NCBI GenBank assembly: GCA_021555105.2
Contig: CP134604.1
Coordinates: forward strand, 2,418,001-2,482,000
Length of the DNA stretch: 64,000 nucleotides
From: Thalassospiraceae bacterium LMO-JJ14
Lineage (GTDB): Bacteria; Pseudomonadota; Alphaproteobacteria; Rhodospirillales; Casp-alpha2
Direction of reading: 5' to 3'
Position 1 is the first letter of the stretch, and every line of letters begins with the position of its first letter. The position numbers were made by a program, and so were the translations under genes. Shown here in pieces: positions 1-9,237 of the stretch. Below the pieces are notes generated by a model. The model was given only the letters and a program-made list of their open reading frames with translations, was not told the DNA's origin and did not search any database.

Positions 1-962
1 TGCTGACCATGTACTACTACGCCGGCACCACCAACGTCCTTGAACTGATGGCCTATGACTTCCCGATCGATGTGCAAAAGTGGATGTGGCTGGCGTTCTT
101 TGCGTCGTTCGCGGTCAAGGTGCCGATGTGGCCGGTGCATACCTGGCTGCCCGACGCCCACGTCGAAGCGCCGACCGCCGGTTCGGTTATTCTGGCCGGT
201 GTGCTGTTGAAATTCGGTGGATACGGGTTCCTGCGTTTCTCGCTGCCGATGATGCCCGAAGCAAGCCTGTATTTCACGCCGCTGATCTACACGCTTTCCA
301 TCGTCGCCGTGATCTATACCTCGCTGGTTGCGCTGGCGCAGGAAGACATGAAGAAGCTGATTGCCTATTCCTCCATCGCGCACATGGGCTTTGTGACGAT
401 CGGCACCTTCACGCTGACGACACAGGGCGTCGAAGGCGCAATTTACGTGATGCTGTCGCACGGTGTTGTTTCCGCCGCCCTGTTCCTTATCGTCGGCGTC
501 GTCTATGACCGCATCCATACCCGCGAGATTTCCGCTTACGGCGGCCTCGTCAGTCGAATGCCGGCCTATGCGCTGACCTTCATGGTCTTCGCCATGGCTT
601 CTGTCGGTCTGCCCGGCACCGGCGGGTTCGTTGGCGAGATTCTGGTTCTGGTCGGCGCCTTCAAGGCCAACTCCTGGGTTGCCGCGTTCGCAGCGACAGG
701 GGTGATCCTCGGCGCCGCCTATACGCTGTATCTATATCGCCGCATTATTTTCGGCGAATTGACCAAAGAGAATCTCATGCGCATCAAGGACATGGACCGC
801 CGCGAGATTGCCATTTTCGCACCGCTGCTGTTCATCACCATCTGGATGGGCGTCTATCCGTCGTCTTTCCTCGATTTCATGCATGTATCCGTCTCGCACC
901 TGCTTGAGCAGGTTAACACCTCACTGGCTCAGAGCGGCATGCTCGAGCTGGCTGGCCAGTAG
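1..962 (+). CDS. nuoM: NADH-quinone oxidoreductase subunit M (5' end missing)
   Basis: C-terminal roughly 318 residues of the Complex I proton-pumping membrane subunit NuoM; the reading frame is open from base 3, so the gene starts outside the window. Family signatures are visible: the antiporter-like stretch [20 protein letters not shown], then [12 protein letters not shown], and the lysine-bearing helix [16 protein letters not shown]. The remainder is hydrophobic helices typical of the family. It ends 12 bases before nuoN, as expected for the tail of a nuoA-N operon. It acts in the inner membrane, coupling NADH oxidation to proton translocation. Confidence 0.96.
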   Translation, partial: LTMYYYAGTTNVLELMAYDFPIDVQKWMWLAFFASFAVKVPMWPVHTWLPDAHVEAPTAGSVILAGVLLKFGGYGFLRFSLPMMPEASLYFTPLIYTLSIVAVIYTSLVALAQEDMKKLIAYSSIAHMGFVTIGTFTLTTQGVEGAIYVMLSHGVVSAALFLIVGVVYDRIHTREISAYGGLVSRMPAYALTFMVFAMASVGLPGTGGFVGEILVLVGAFKANSWVAAFAATGVILGAAYTLYLYRRIIFGELTKENLMRIKDMDRREIAIFAPLLFITIWMGVYPSSFLDFMHVSVSHLLEQVNTSLAQSGMLELAGQ

Positions 963-974
963 GGGAGAAAGCCG

Positions 975-2447
975 ATGCCGATAGCCGAAATGCCCAATAT
1001 CGTCCCCGCACTGCCGGAATTGTTTCTGGCCGGTGTGATTATGCTGCTTTTGATGTTCGGCGTGTTCCAGAAAGGCGGGCTCAGCGACAACGACGAAGCG
1101 ACGTTCCGCATCGTTTCCATGCTGTCCATCGTCTCGTTGATTCTCGCCATCTTCCTGCTGGTGCCGGTCGCCGGCCCCCGTGTCGTGACCTTTGCCGGCA
1201 TGTTCGTCACCGACCAGTTTGCCGTCTTCTGCAAGGCGATGGTTCTGATCGCCGCCGCGCTCGGCATCATCGTTTCGCGTGATTTCATGGAACGGCACAA
1301 CGTGGCCCGCTTCGAGTTTCCGATCCTGATCGTGTTTGCCGCCCTCGGCATGCTGCTGATGATTTCGGCGAACGACCTGATCAGCCTGTATGTCGGTCTC
1401 GAGATGCAGTCACTGTCGCTGTATGTCATGGCCGCCATTCAACGCGACGATAACCGCGCCACCGAAGCCGGCCTCAAGTACTTCGTGCTGGGCGCCGTGG
1501 CATCGGGTCTTTTGCTCTACGGATCGTCCCTGGTATACGGCTTTGCCGGCACCACCAGCTTCGATGCCCTGGCGACGCTGTTCGCGACACAGGGCGAAAT
1601 TTCGACCGGCCTTGTGATCGGCATCGTCTTTATCCTCGCCGGCTTGTCGTTCAAGATTTCCGCCGTACCGTTCCACATGTGGACGCCTGACGTCTATGAA
1701 GGCGCACCGACGCCGGTCACCGCGTTCTTCGCCGTGGCGCCGAAAATCGCCGCGCTTGCGCTTCTGCTGCGCGTCATGATTGGACCGTTCGGCGATCTTC
1801 TGGTGCACTGGCAGCAGATCATTATCGTCATTTCCGTGCTCTCAATGGCGCTGGGGGCGCTCGCCGCCATCAACCAGCGCAATATCAAGCGACTGATGGC
1901 TTACAGCTCCATCGGCCATGTCGGTTATGCGCTTGTCGGCCTCGCCGCCGGGACCGAAGAGGGCGTCAAGGGCGTGTTGATCTATCTCGCGATTTATCTG
2001 GTGATGAACATAGGGACGTTCGCCGTCATCCTCTGCATGCGCCAGGGTGGGCGCATGGTGGAAGGGATCGATGATCTGGCCGGTTTAGGCAAGACTAATC
2101 CGCTTTTGGCGGCAACGCTGGTGGTGTTTATGTTCTCGCTCGCCGGGATTCCGCCGCTGGCCGGGTTCTTCGGCAAGTTATACGTATTCCTGGCCGCGAT
2201 CGAAGCTGAGCTTTTCGCTCTTGCCATTATCGGCGTTATCACCAGCGTGATCGGTGCGTTCTACTATCTGCGTATCATCAAGGTCATGTACTTCGACGAA
2301 GCCATCGATCATTTCGACACCCCGATCGGCCGTGAAATGACCTTCGTCATCAGTGTTACCTCGATCATCGTTATCCTGTTCTTTATCTATCCGGCTCCCA
2401 TACTGTCGAGCGCCGCCGCCGCAGCAGCTGCGCTTTTCGCGGGATGA
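975..2447 (+). CDS. nuoN: NADH-quinone oxidoreductase subunit N
   Basis: Complete 490-residue antiporter-like membrane subunit of Complex I, the usual length for NuoN. Visible motifs are [16 protein letters not shown], the transmembrane lysine region [25 protein letters not shown] (first part [14 protein letters not shown]), and [19 protein letters not shown]. There are about 14 hydrophobic helices. The start follows GGGGAGAAAG at the correct spacing. The stop overlaps the birA start (ATGA-type overlap), so the operon runs on beyond the nuo genes. It pumps protons together with NuoL and NuoM. Confidence 0.97.
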   Translation: MPIAEMPNIVPALPELFLAGVIMLLLMFGVFQKGGLSDNDEATFRIVSMLSIVSLILAIFLLVPVAGPRVVTFAGMFVTDQFAVFCKAMVLIAAALGIIVSRDFMERHNVARFEFPILIVFAALGMLLMISANDLISLYVGLEMQSLSLYVMAAIQRDDNRATEAGLKYFVLGAVASGLLLYGSSLVYGFAGTTSFDALATLFATQGEISTGLVIGIVFILAGLSFKISAVPFHMWTPDVYEGAPTPVTAFFAVAPKIAALALLLRVMIGPFGDLLVHWQQIIIVISVLSMALGALAAINQRNIKRLMAYSSIGHVGYALVGLAAGTEEGVKGVLIYLAIYLVMNIGTFAVILCMRQGGRMVEGIDDLAGLGKTNPLLAATLVVFMFSLAGIPPLAGFFGKLYVFLAAIEAELFALAIIGVITSVIGAFYYLRIIKVMYFDEAIDHFDTPIGREMTFVISVTSIIVILFFIYPAPILSSAAAAAAALFAG

Positions 2448-3229
2448 ACGAGAAACAATCGCTGCCAAGGCTTCCCACGGTCTACAACCTCGTTCAATTT
2501 GAGACCGTCGAAAGCACCATGCTGGAAGCGCGCAAGCTCGCCGAGAACGGCGAGGATGCGGCCCCCGACGGCACGCTGATCTGGGCACGCGAACAAACCG
2601 GTGGCAAGGGACGGCGTGGGAATACCTGGGACAGCCCCAAAGGCAATTTCTACTCATCCCTGATCGTTCGCCCTGACGTCCCCGCGGCACGTGCGGCGGA
2701 ACTCAGCTTCGTTACCGGTTGCGCGGTATTCGACACCGTCGGCGAGGTTTGCGACCCCGGATTCGAATGCCGTTTGAAATGGCCCAACGATATCTTGCTG
2801 AATGACGCCAAAATCGGCGGGATATTATTGGAAACCAAGGCCGATGCCGGTAAGCCTGTCGATTATGTGATCATCGGTCTTGGCGTTAATCTGAAATCGC
2901 ACCCCAAGGATACACCTTACCCGGCCACGGATTTTGTGGAACAGGGACAGGCGATTCCGGATACGGTATTTCTGGAGGCGTATGCACGCCACTTCATGGA
3001 GTGGGCGACACGTTGGGTTGAAGAGGGGTTTGAAGTTGTCCGCCATCAATGGAAATGGCGTGCGCAGGGGATCGGCAAGGAGATCACGGTACGGCTCAGT
3101 GATGAAACGCTTGAAGGCGTGTTCGAAGACATTGCCGAGGACGGCGCGCTTATGCTGAGCCAGAATGGGGAAATTCGTAAAATCGCTGCCGGTGATGTGT
3201 ACTTCACGCCTCGGAAGAAAGGGGCCTAG
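2444..3229 (+). CDS. birA: biotin--[acetyl-CoA-carboxylase] ligase
   Basis: Biotin protein ligase of 261 residues, the length of the monofunctional type: there is no N-terminal DNA-binding domain, so it probably does not repress biotin genes. The biotinyl-AMP loop [10 protein letters not shown] lies at residues 53-62, KWPNDILL at 112-119 and the ligand lysine in KIGGILLE near residue 123. It attaches biotin to AccB and other carboxylase carriers. It overlaps nuoN by four bases and coaX follows after two bases; nuoN-birA-coaX-rnj is a common alphaproteobacterial gene order. Confidence 0.95.
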   Translation: MNEKQSLPRLPTVYNLVQFETVESTMLEARKLAENGEDAAPDGTLIWAREQTGGKGRRGNTWDSPKGNFYSSLIVRPDVPAARAAELSFVTGCAVFDTVGEVCDPGFECRLKWPNDILLNDAKIGGILLETKADAGKPVDYVIIGLGVNLKSHPKDTPYPATDFVEQGQAIPDTVFLEAYARHFMEWATRWVEEGFEVVRHQWKWRAQGIGKEITVRLSDETLEGVFEDIAEDGALMLSQNGEIRKIAAGDVYFTPRKKGA

Positions 3230-3231
3230 CC

Positions 3232-4008
3232 ATGTTGCTTGCGATTGACAGTGGCAACACCAACACCGTATTTGCGGTCTTCAATGCCGATGGTGAAATC
3301 ACCGGGCAATGGCGCGCGGCGGCTAAAACCGCCAAAACGGCGGATGAACTCGCAGTATGGCTTCGCCAGTTGATGGCACTGGAAGAAATCGGCCGCGACG
3401 AGATTGACGACGTCATCATCGCCACCGTGGTCCCGGAAAATCTGTTCGACCTGAGAACGCTCAGCGAGAAATACTTTAACTGCAAAGCGCTGGTCGTCGG
3501 TGATGACAATGTCGCACTCGGGATCGAAGTGCATGTCGACCGGCCCGGCGAGGTCGGCGCCGACCGCCTGGTAAATACCGTGTCCGCGCACGAAACCTAT
3601 GGCGGGCCGCTGATCGTTGTCGATTTCGGTACCGCGACGACATTCGACGTCGTCGCCGCCGATGGCGCCTATGAGGGCGGGGTTATCGCGCCGGGCGTCA
3701 ATCTGTCACTCGAGGCCCTTCAACGGGCGGCCGCCAAGCTGCCACGCATCGATATCGGCAAACCGGCCAAGGTCATCGGGACGAACACCATTACCGCCAT
3801 GCAATCGGGTATTTATTACGGCTATGCATCCATGATCGAAGGCGTGATTACGCGCATCCGCGAAGAAAAGGGGGGCAGCGACATGACGGTTATTGCAACC
3901 GGGGGTCTCGCGAAACTGTTCACGTCCGCTTGCCCGTCCATACACAGTACGGATAACGACCTGACGCTTCGAGGTCTTTACGCCATTGCCAAGCGCAACC
4001 GCGCATGA
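3232..4008 (+). CDS. coaX: type III pantothenate kinase
   Basis: 258-residue CoaX, catalysing the first step of coenzyme A synthesis (pantothenate to 4'-phosphopantothenate). The ASKHA-fold motifs are clear: an N-terminal phosphate loop with DSGNTNT (residues 6-12), GADRLVNT (109-116) and DFGTATTFD (131-139), plus a C-terminal ATGGLAKLF stretch. This isozyme is unrelated to CoaA and is not feedback-inhibited by CoA in characterised members. The start lies two bases after birA and the end overlaps rnj by four bases, implying translational coupling. Confidence 0.96.
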   Translation: MLLAIDSGNTNTVFAVFNADGEITGQWRAAAKTAKTADELAVWLRQLMALEEIGRDEIDDVIIATVVPENLFDLRTLSEKYFNCKALVVGDDNVALGIEVHVDRPGEVGADRLVNTVSAHETYGGPLIVVDFGTATTFDVVAADGAYEGGVIAPGVNLSLEALQRAAAKLPRIDIGKPAKVIGTNTITAMQSGIYYGYASMIEGVITRIREEKGGSDMTVIATGGLAKLFTSACPSIHSTDNDLTLRGLYAIAKRNRA

Positions 4009-5663
4009 GCGACGAACTTCTTTTCCTGCCTCTCGGCGGCGCCGGCGAAATCGGCATGAACCTGAATCTGTACGGTCTGGGTAACCCGAAGGACCCGACG
4101 TGGCTGATGATCGATTTCGGCATTACCTTCGGCGACGGCAGCCCACCCGGCGTCGATTTGATCACCCCCGACCCGACATTCATCGAGCAGCGCCGAGACC
4201 GGCTGGCCGGTCTCGTGCTGACTCATGCACACGAAGATCATCTGGGCGCGGTACCTTATCTGTGGGACCGGATCCGCTGCCCGATCTATGCCACGCCGTT
4301 CACGATGGAAATCCTCAAGCGAAAACTGAGCGAAACCGATTTCGGAGACGAGGTCGAACTGCACGAAATCCCCCTCGACGGCGCTTTCAAGGTCGGGCCG
4401 TTCGATCTCGACCTGATCACGCTGACCCACTCGATCCCCGAACCCAACGGCATCGCCATCAAGACACCGCTCGGCACAGTGCTGCACACGGGTGACTGGA
4501 AATTCGACCCGGACCCGGTGATCGGCGAGGTTTCCGACGAGGCGGCGCTGGCGCGGCTCGGCGACAAGGGTGTGCTGGCCATTGTCTGCGACAGCACCAA
4601 CGTGTTCTCGCCCGGACATTCCGGCTCTGAGGCAGACCTCGCCAAGGCGTTGACGGAAATCATCGGCAATAGCATAGGCAAGGTCGCCGTTGCCTGCTTT
4701 GCAACCAATGTTGCCCGCCTGCATACCGTGGCCAAGGCGGCGGAAGCCTGCGGCCGCGATGTGGTGCTGGCCGGGCGCTCACTGCAAAGGACGACGACGG
4801 CGGCCAGGAAGTGCGGTTATCTGGACGATGTGGCGCCGTTTCTGGACGAAGACGCCGCCGGATTCATTCCCGACGACCGGCAGCTCATCATCTGCACTGG
4901 CTCGCAAGGGGAATCCCGTGCCGCACTTGCTAGGATAGCCACCAACAGTCATCCGCGCATTTCAATGGGCAAGGGCGATACGGTGATCTTCTCCAGCCGT
5001 GTCATTCCCGGCAATGAAGTCGGCATCTCGGCCATGAAGAACAATCTGGCGCGCCTCGGTGTGAAAATCGTCGAGGACAGCGATGCCCACATTCATGTTT
5101 CCGGGCATCCGAACCGCGAGGAACTGGTCGAGATGTACCAGCACGTGCGCCCGGAAATCTCGATCCCGGTACATGGTGAGCGCCGGCATCTGGAAAAGCA
5201 TGCCGAGCTGGCGCGCGAATGCCAGGTAACCCACACCATCGTCAATGAAAACGGCGGTATGATCCGGCTTGCCCCCGGTAATCCGGAAGTTGTCGACCAT
5301 GTCACGTCGGGCCGGCTTGTATATGACGGCAACCGGATGATCCCGATGCAGGGCGAAGCGATCCGCAGCCGCGTACAGGGGCTCTGGAACGGCACGGCCG
5401 TCGTTTCGCTGTGCATCGACAAGGACGGCCGTCCCGTCGGGGAAATGATGATAACCACGACAGGGATGCTGGAACCCGTCGAGGAAGACGCGGTCCTGGA
5501 TCAGGTCGCCGATGATATATACGATGCCATCGAGCGTCTTTCGAAACGAAAACGAAGCGATGACGAGGAAGTATCGGAAACGGTCAGACTGACGGCGCGC
5601 CGGTCATTTCGCCGATTGCTTGACAAAAAGCCGATCACCGATGTCCATCTTATTCGTGTTTAA
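4005..5663 (+). CDS. rnj: ribonuclease J
   Basis: 552-residue metallo-beta-lactamase/beta-CASP RNase with 5'-3' exo- and endonuclease activity in rRNA maturation and mRNA decay. The metal-binding motif THAHEDHLG places H74, H76, D78 and H79. Later motifs are LTHSIPEPNGIAI, the DSTNVFSPGHSGSE segment, VHVSGHPNREELVEM-like residues (IHVSGHPNREEL) and PVHGERRHLEKHAELA. A typical RNase J C-terminal domain follows. RNase J is widespread in alphaproteobacteria, where it coexists with RNase E. The start overlaps the end of coaX (ATGA). Confidence 0.96.
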   Translation: MSDELLFLPLGGAGEIGMNLNLYGLGNPKDPTWLMIDFGITFGDGSPPGVDLITPDPTFIEQRRDRLAGLVLTHAHEDHLGAVPYLWDRIRCPIYATPFTMEILKRKLSETDFGDEVELHEIPLDGAFKVGPFDLDLITLTHSIPEPNGIAIKTPLGTVLHTGDWKFDPDPVIGEVSDEAALARLGDKGVLAIVCDSTNVFSPGHSGSEADLAKALTEIIGNSIGKVAVACFATNVARLHTVAKAAEACGRDVVLAGRSLQRTTTAARKCGYLDDVAPFLDEDAAGFIPDDRQLIICTGSQGESRAALARIATNSHPRISMGKGDTVIFSSRVIPGNEVGISAMKNNLARLGVKIVEDSDAHIHVSGHPNREELVEMYQHVRPEISIPVHGERRHLEKHAELARECQVTHTIVNENGGMIRLAPGNPEVVDHVTSGRLVYDGNRMIPMQGEAIRSRVQGLWNGTAVVSLCIDKDGRPVGEMMITTTGMLEPVEEDAVLDQVADDIYDAIERLSKRKRSDDEEVSETVRLTARRSFRRLLDKKPITDVHLIRV

Positions 5664-5720
5664 GCTGCATTTATGATATAGTTGCGCCATAACGTTTCTT
5701 TTAAAAAGAAGGAATTAGTT

Positions 5721-6371
5721 ATGACCAATATTGTAAAATGTCACTTATGCGGAACAACTCTGCATTCAATTGATACAAAGAAATGTGCCACCTGTGGCGC
5801 TTACCAAAATAACCCTCTCCGGCAACTCCCATGGTTGACCCTAATCGGCGGTGCTTTAACGGTCTTGGCTGCGGTCGCATCTGCCGGTGCATTTGTGGTG
5901 AAGGAAGCCAAGAATATAATCAAAGAACAGAACTGGACGGACAATGTCGAACTCGTCACGATGAAAAGCAAAACGAGCTTTACACTAAGAAACGCGGGAG
6001 ACGGACGTATACATATCCATGAAATCGTCTACTACAGCCAAAAAATTGGCTACAAGCAGTCAATCCCCATTGCACAGAGTGTTGAATCTCAAAGTATCTA
6101 CAGCCACTCGACCATCGGCAAAAAATCACTCCGAACACCGCTTACGAGAGAATTGAGTATCAACGAGTTCAACGAGGGATATGAGGCTAAGGATTTTGTT
6201 TTCAATTGCGTCACCCATACTGAGGATCAGCCGAACCTTGTCCTAGCTAATATGCAAAACGTTTTTCGATATCCGACAGTTGTGGAAATTGACTTTACCT
6301 CGGAGAAGACAGGTGCCTATAAAAAAGTCCGAACAGCCTGCATTGGCTACATTCTCGGACCTTCTCACTAA
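5721..6371 (+). CDS. unknown zinc-ribbon membrane protein
   Basis: 216 residues. The start is placed at 5721 because AAGAAGGA lies just upstream; an in-frame ATG 39 bases earlier has no ribosome site. The N-terminus has a zinc-ribbon pattern, CHLC at 7-10 and CATC at 22-25. One transmembrane segment follows at about 38-60, then an apparently globular domain of about 150 residues with no motif I recognise. Its base composition is clearly more AT-rich than rnj and mce on either side, and those two are often neighbours, so this looks acquired. Resemblance to DUF-type zinc-ribbon membrane proteins is general only. No function assigned. Confidence 0.8.
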   Translation: MTNIVKCHLCGTTLHSIDTKKCATCGAYQNNPLRQLPWLTLIGGALTVLAAVASAGAFVVKEAKNIIKEQNWTDNVELVTMKSKTSFTLRNAGDGRIHIHEIVYYSQKIGYKQSIPIAQSVESQSIYSHSTIGKKSLRTPLTRELSINEFNEGYEAKDFVFNCVTHTEDQPNLVLANMQNVFRYPTVVEIDFTSEKTGAYKKVRTACIGYILGPSH

Positions 6372-6388
6372 ACCGGGTAAGAAAATTT

Positions 6389-6793
6389 ATGATAGGAAGA
6401 CTTAATCACGTGGCAATTGCCGTGCCGGATTTGGAAAAGGCCACAGCAATGTACCGCGATGTACTGGGTGCCACGGTTTCGGCCCCGGCGGACGAACCGG
6501 ATCACGGCGTCACGGTTGTTTTCGTGGAATTGCCGAACACCAAGATCGAGTTGCTGCATCCCTTGGGCGATGCTTCGCCGATCCAGGCGTTCCTGGACAA
6601 GAACCCGTCAGGCGGCATGCATCATGTGTGCTACGAGGTCGATGACATCCTTGCCGCCCGTGACCGCATGAAAGCGGAAGGCGCACGCGTACTGGGCGAC
6701 GGCGAGCCGAAGATCGGCGCCCATGGCAAACCTGTTCTGTTCCTGCATCCCAAGGATTTCTGCGGCACGCTCGTAGAGCTGGAACAAGCCTGA
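6389..6793 (+). CDS. mce: methylmalonyl-CoA epimerase
   Basis: 134-residue vicinal-oxygen-chelate fold protein. It interconverts (R)- and (S)-methylmalonyl-CoA in propionyl-CoA use. GRLNHVAIAVPDLEKA supplies the first metal histidine (H7), GGMHHVCYEVDD the second (H79), and the C-terminal TLVELEQ the glutamate (near 130). FLHPKDFCGTLVE is a familiar family stretch. Its length fits the family. It sits upstream of a DUF1467 gene, the usual alphaproteobacterial arrangement. The mutase genes are not in this window. Confidence 0.94.
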   Translation: MIGRLNHVAIAVPDLEKATAMYRDVLGATVSAPADEPDHGVTVVFVELPNTKIELLHPLGDASPIQAFLDKNPSGGMHHVCYEVDDILAARDRMKAEGARVLGDGEPKIGAHGKPVLFLHPKDFCGTLVELEQA

Positions 6794-6794
6794 T

Positions 6795-7040
6795 ATGGAT
6801 AACTGGATCACAGGAACTGCCGTTTACGTCGTCATCTGGTGGCTGGTGCTGTTCATTACGCTGCCGTTCGGGGTCAGACCGCCGAATGCTGACGAGATGG
6901 AGCCGGGGCAGGAACCGGGCGCGCCCGTCAAACCGATGATGTGGCGGAAAATTGCCGTCTGCAGCGCGATTTCGCTCGTGATCTGGTTGATATTCTACTT
7001 CGTCGCGGATGCCGGGCTTATTTCGTTTCGTCCGGACTAA
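6795..7040 (+). CDS. DUF1467 family small membrane protein
   Basis: 81 residues with two hydrophobic helices (about residues 8-26 and 53-72) separated by a Pro/Glu-rich loop. The segment VIWWLVLFITLPFGVRPP is characteristic of the DUF1467 family, found next to mce in many alphaproteobacteria. The start is one base after the mce stop. The function is unknown; the position suggests a minor inner-membrane component co-transcribed with mce. Confidence 0.85.
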   Translation: MDNWITGTAVYVVIWWLVLFITLPFGVRPPNADEMEPGQEPGAPVKPMMWRKIAVCSAISLVIWLIFYFVADAGLISFRPD

Positions 7041-7048
7041 GGTCCGAC

Positions 7049-7552
7049 ATGGACGTCACTAAGAAGACACTCGAACATATCATCGAGATAAACCGTGGCC
7101 GGATCGGGCTCGATCCGGCTGACGTTGCCGAAGACCGGCGCTTTTCCACAGCTTCAGGGGCCGATACGCGCTTATGTGTGTATGGACGCATGCGGCCAGA
7201 CGGTCCCGATGCGCATGCTCTTGAACCGCTTGCCGGAACCTGGTCAGAATGCAGTTTCCCCGGTTATCTGCAGGCGGGGGCGCAATGTACGCTCGATGAT
7301 TGTCCGGGACTTGCATGGACACTGTCACAGGCGTGGAATGATGGTTGTCTTTTAACTTCCGGATCACTGGAAACCGCCTGGGATGTGCTGGATGCGAAGG
7401 AAGGCGGGGATTACGCGCGCTTGCTGACGCCTGTTCGCATCGGCGGTGCGGAAAGCATTGCCAACATCTATGTCTCGCGTGACGCGACCGAGGCGCAGCT
7501 GCTGATGCTGGATGGCATGAACGTCCATGACGATGTCGATTTTAAATTATGA
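7049..7552 (+). CDS. gamma-glutamylcyclotransferase-like (AIG2/GGCT fold) protein
   Basis: 167 residues starting eight bases after the DUF1467 gene; the ATG is the first credible start (MDVTKKTLEH). The layout matches the GGCT/AIG2 fold: CVYGRMRPDGPDAHALEPLAG at 43-63 (first part CVYGRMRPDG) corresponds to the usual YGTLRPG loop, and LDAKEGGDYARL at 114-125 to the LDxxEGxxYxR motif, with E118 the candidate catalytic acid. Related domains act on gamma-glutamyl amines or glutathione, but the substrate cannot be read from sequence. The match is a family-level inference. A strong terminator follows. Confidence 0.6.
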   Translation: MDVTKKTLEHIIEINRGRIGLDPADVAEDRRFSTASGADTRLCVYGRMRPDGPDAHALEPLAGTWSECSFPGYLQAGAQCTLDDCPGLAWTLSQAWNDGCLLTSGSLETAWDVLDAKEGGDYARLLTPVRIGGAESIANIYVSRDATEAQLLMLDGMNVHDDVDFKL

Positions 7553-7609
7553 GGAGTCAACCGGGGCGATTGCCTGGTGATTATCGGATTATCTGAAATC
7601 AGGCCCAAA

Positions 7610-7650
7610 AAACAAAAGCAAGGCCTTTTGGCCTTGCCGTTTTTTTGTTT
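7610..7650 (+). terminator. Rho-independent terminator
   Basis: Perfect 8 bp stem GCAAGGCC (7618-7625), loop TTTT, GGCCTTGC (7630-7637), then a T-tract at 7640-7646. An A-rich arm upstream could extend the stem. It ends the nuo-birA-coaX-rnj-mce forward block. Confidence 0.9.
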
Positions 7651-7783
7651 TGGTTTCCCCCCGCACTCGGACCGTTTAGGAATAAATCCTGTTCCCGAAA
7701 GCGTGTAATTTTATAGTCGTTCCTCTTCTTCTTGTCACCCATAAACGACATAATTCTCCAGTTATTCGTACTGAAATATTAAT

Positions 7784-9073
7784 TTAGATCAGCGCGAACT
7801 TAAGGATGAATGCAACGGCAATCACATAAACCGCAACGGGGACGTCTTTACCGCGACCGGCCAACAGCTTGATTGCTGCATAACTGATGAAGCCGAGCCC
7901 GATGCCCGTAGCGATCGAGAACGTCAACGGCATGGCGATTGCCGTAATGACGGCGGGCACCACTTCGGTGATATCGTCCCAGTCAATCTCGGCCAAGCCT
8001 TGCGTCATGATACAGGCGACGAACAACAGCGCCGGTGCCGTGGCATAAGCGGGGATGGTTCCGGCCAGCGGCGACAGGAACAACGACAACAGGAACAGCA
8101 CGGCAATCGTAACTGCCGTCAGGCCCGTCCGCCCGCCGGCATTGATACCGGCGGCGCTTTCGATATAGCTGGTCGTCGTCGATGTCCCGAGTGCTGCCCC
8201 GGCGATGGTCGCTGTCGAATCCGCCAACAGGGCATTACGCAATCTCGGCAGCTTGCCGTTCGCGTCGAGAAGCTTGCCCCGGTGCGCCAGGCCGACGAGG
8301 GTGCCGGCCGTGTCGAACAGGTCGACGAACAGGAACGCAAAGACGATCGAAACCAGGCCGATGTTCAGCGCACCTGCAATATCCATCTGCATGAACGTCG
8401 GCGCCAGCGACGGCGGCATGGAAACGATACCGCCGGCGGGCGTGATGCCTATGGCAATACCGATGCCCGTGATGGCCAGAATGGCAATGATGATAGCGCC
8501 CGGTATTTTTCGTGCGAACAGGACCGCGATCAGGATAAAGCCTGCCGCCGCCAGAAGTGACGATGGGGCGCTGATGTCGCCGAGCGTCACCAGGGTTGCC
8601 GGATGATCCACGACCCAGCCCGCGTTCTTCAGCGCGATAATCGCCAAAAACAGGCCGATACCTGCGGAAATGGCGCGCTTCATACCATCGGGGATGGCGT
8701 TAATGATCCATTCGCGGATCGGCAGAACGCTCAGGATCAGAAAGATTACACCGGAAATAAATACCGCACCCAGACCGACCTGCCATGTGTAGCCCATGCC
8801 GAGGACAACACCGAAGGCGAAATACGCATTGAGTCCCATGCCGGGAGCAAGTGCGACGGGGTAATTGGCCAACACTCCCATGATCATTGTCCCGATGGCT
8901 GCCGCCAGACAGGTGGCGACGAATACAGCACCATGATCCATGCCGGCTTCCGCCAGAATCGACGGGTTGACGAACATGATGTAGGCCAGCGTCAGAAACG
9001 TCGTGACCCCGGCGATGATTTCCGTGCGGACGGACGTCCCGTTTTCGCTAAGCTTGAAATAGGAATCCAGCAT
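7784..9073 (-). CDS. NCS2-type purine permease (AzgA-like adenine/guanine/hypoxanthine transporter)
   Basis: 429 residues from the ATG at 9073, chosen because AGGGGGA precedes it; a longer frame to 9103 lacks a ribosome site. The protein opens LDSYFKLSENGTSVRTEI, then IAGVTTFLTLAYIMFVNPSI, the typical AzgA/PbuG opening, and has NYPVALAPGMGLNAYFAF and about 12-14 transmembrane helices. It likely imports purine bases by proton symport. The gene is divergent from the M24 peptidase gene. Substrate preference within adenine, guanine and hypoxanthine is not resolved. Confidence 0.88.
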   Translation of the reverse strand: MLDSYFKLSENGTSVRTEIIAGVTTFLTLAYIMFVNPSILAEAGMDHGAVFVATCLAAAIGTMIMGVLANYPVALAPGMGLNAYFAFGVVLGMGYTWQVGLGAVFISGVIFLILSVLPIREWIINAIPDGMKRAISAGIGLFLAIIALKNAGWVVDHPATLVTLGDISAPSSLLAAAGFILIAVLFARKIPGAIIIAILAITGIGIAIGITPAGGIVSMPPSLAPTFMQMDIAGALNIGLVSIVFAFLFVDLFDTAGTLVGLAHRGKLLDANGKLPRLRNALLADSTATIAGAALGTSTTTSYIESAAGINAGGRTGLTAVTIAVLFLLSLFLSPLAGTIPAYATAPALLFVACIMTQGLAEIDWDDITEVVPAVITAIAMPLTFSIATGIGLGFISYAAIKLLAGRGKDVPVAVYVIAVAFILKFALI

Positions 9074-9163
9074 TTTGTCCCCCTTGCTGATTTGAATAAT
9101 CATCCCTCAGCTATTTTTTTCTGACAAGTTATCCCGGAAACCCGCAAACGCTGGCGTGGCGCA

Positions 9164-9179
9164 CAATGCTTATGCATTG
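9164..9179. repeat. small inverted repeat between divergent genes
   Basis: CAATGC-TTAT-GCATTG lies midway in the 164-base divergent region between the permease and peptidase genes. It could be an operator for either direction. There is no T-tract, so it is not a terminator. Function is inferred from position only. Confidence 0.35.
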
Positions 9180-9237
9180 GCCTGAAGCACGATCCCGGAT
9201 AGGTTTTATAAGGACTTAGCAGGAGTTACCCGAATTG

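Noticed and set aside
8000-8560. Forward open frame of 186 codons inside the purine permease gene
   Set aside because: It is the antisense shadow of a clear membrane-protein gene, rich in Arg/Gln with no ribosome site.
9074-9234. Possible purine riboswitch in the permease leader
   Set aside because: The conserved purine-riboswitch core and flanking stems are not visible; only a small inverted repeat is present.
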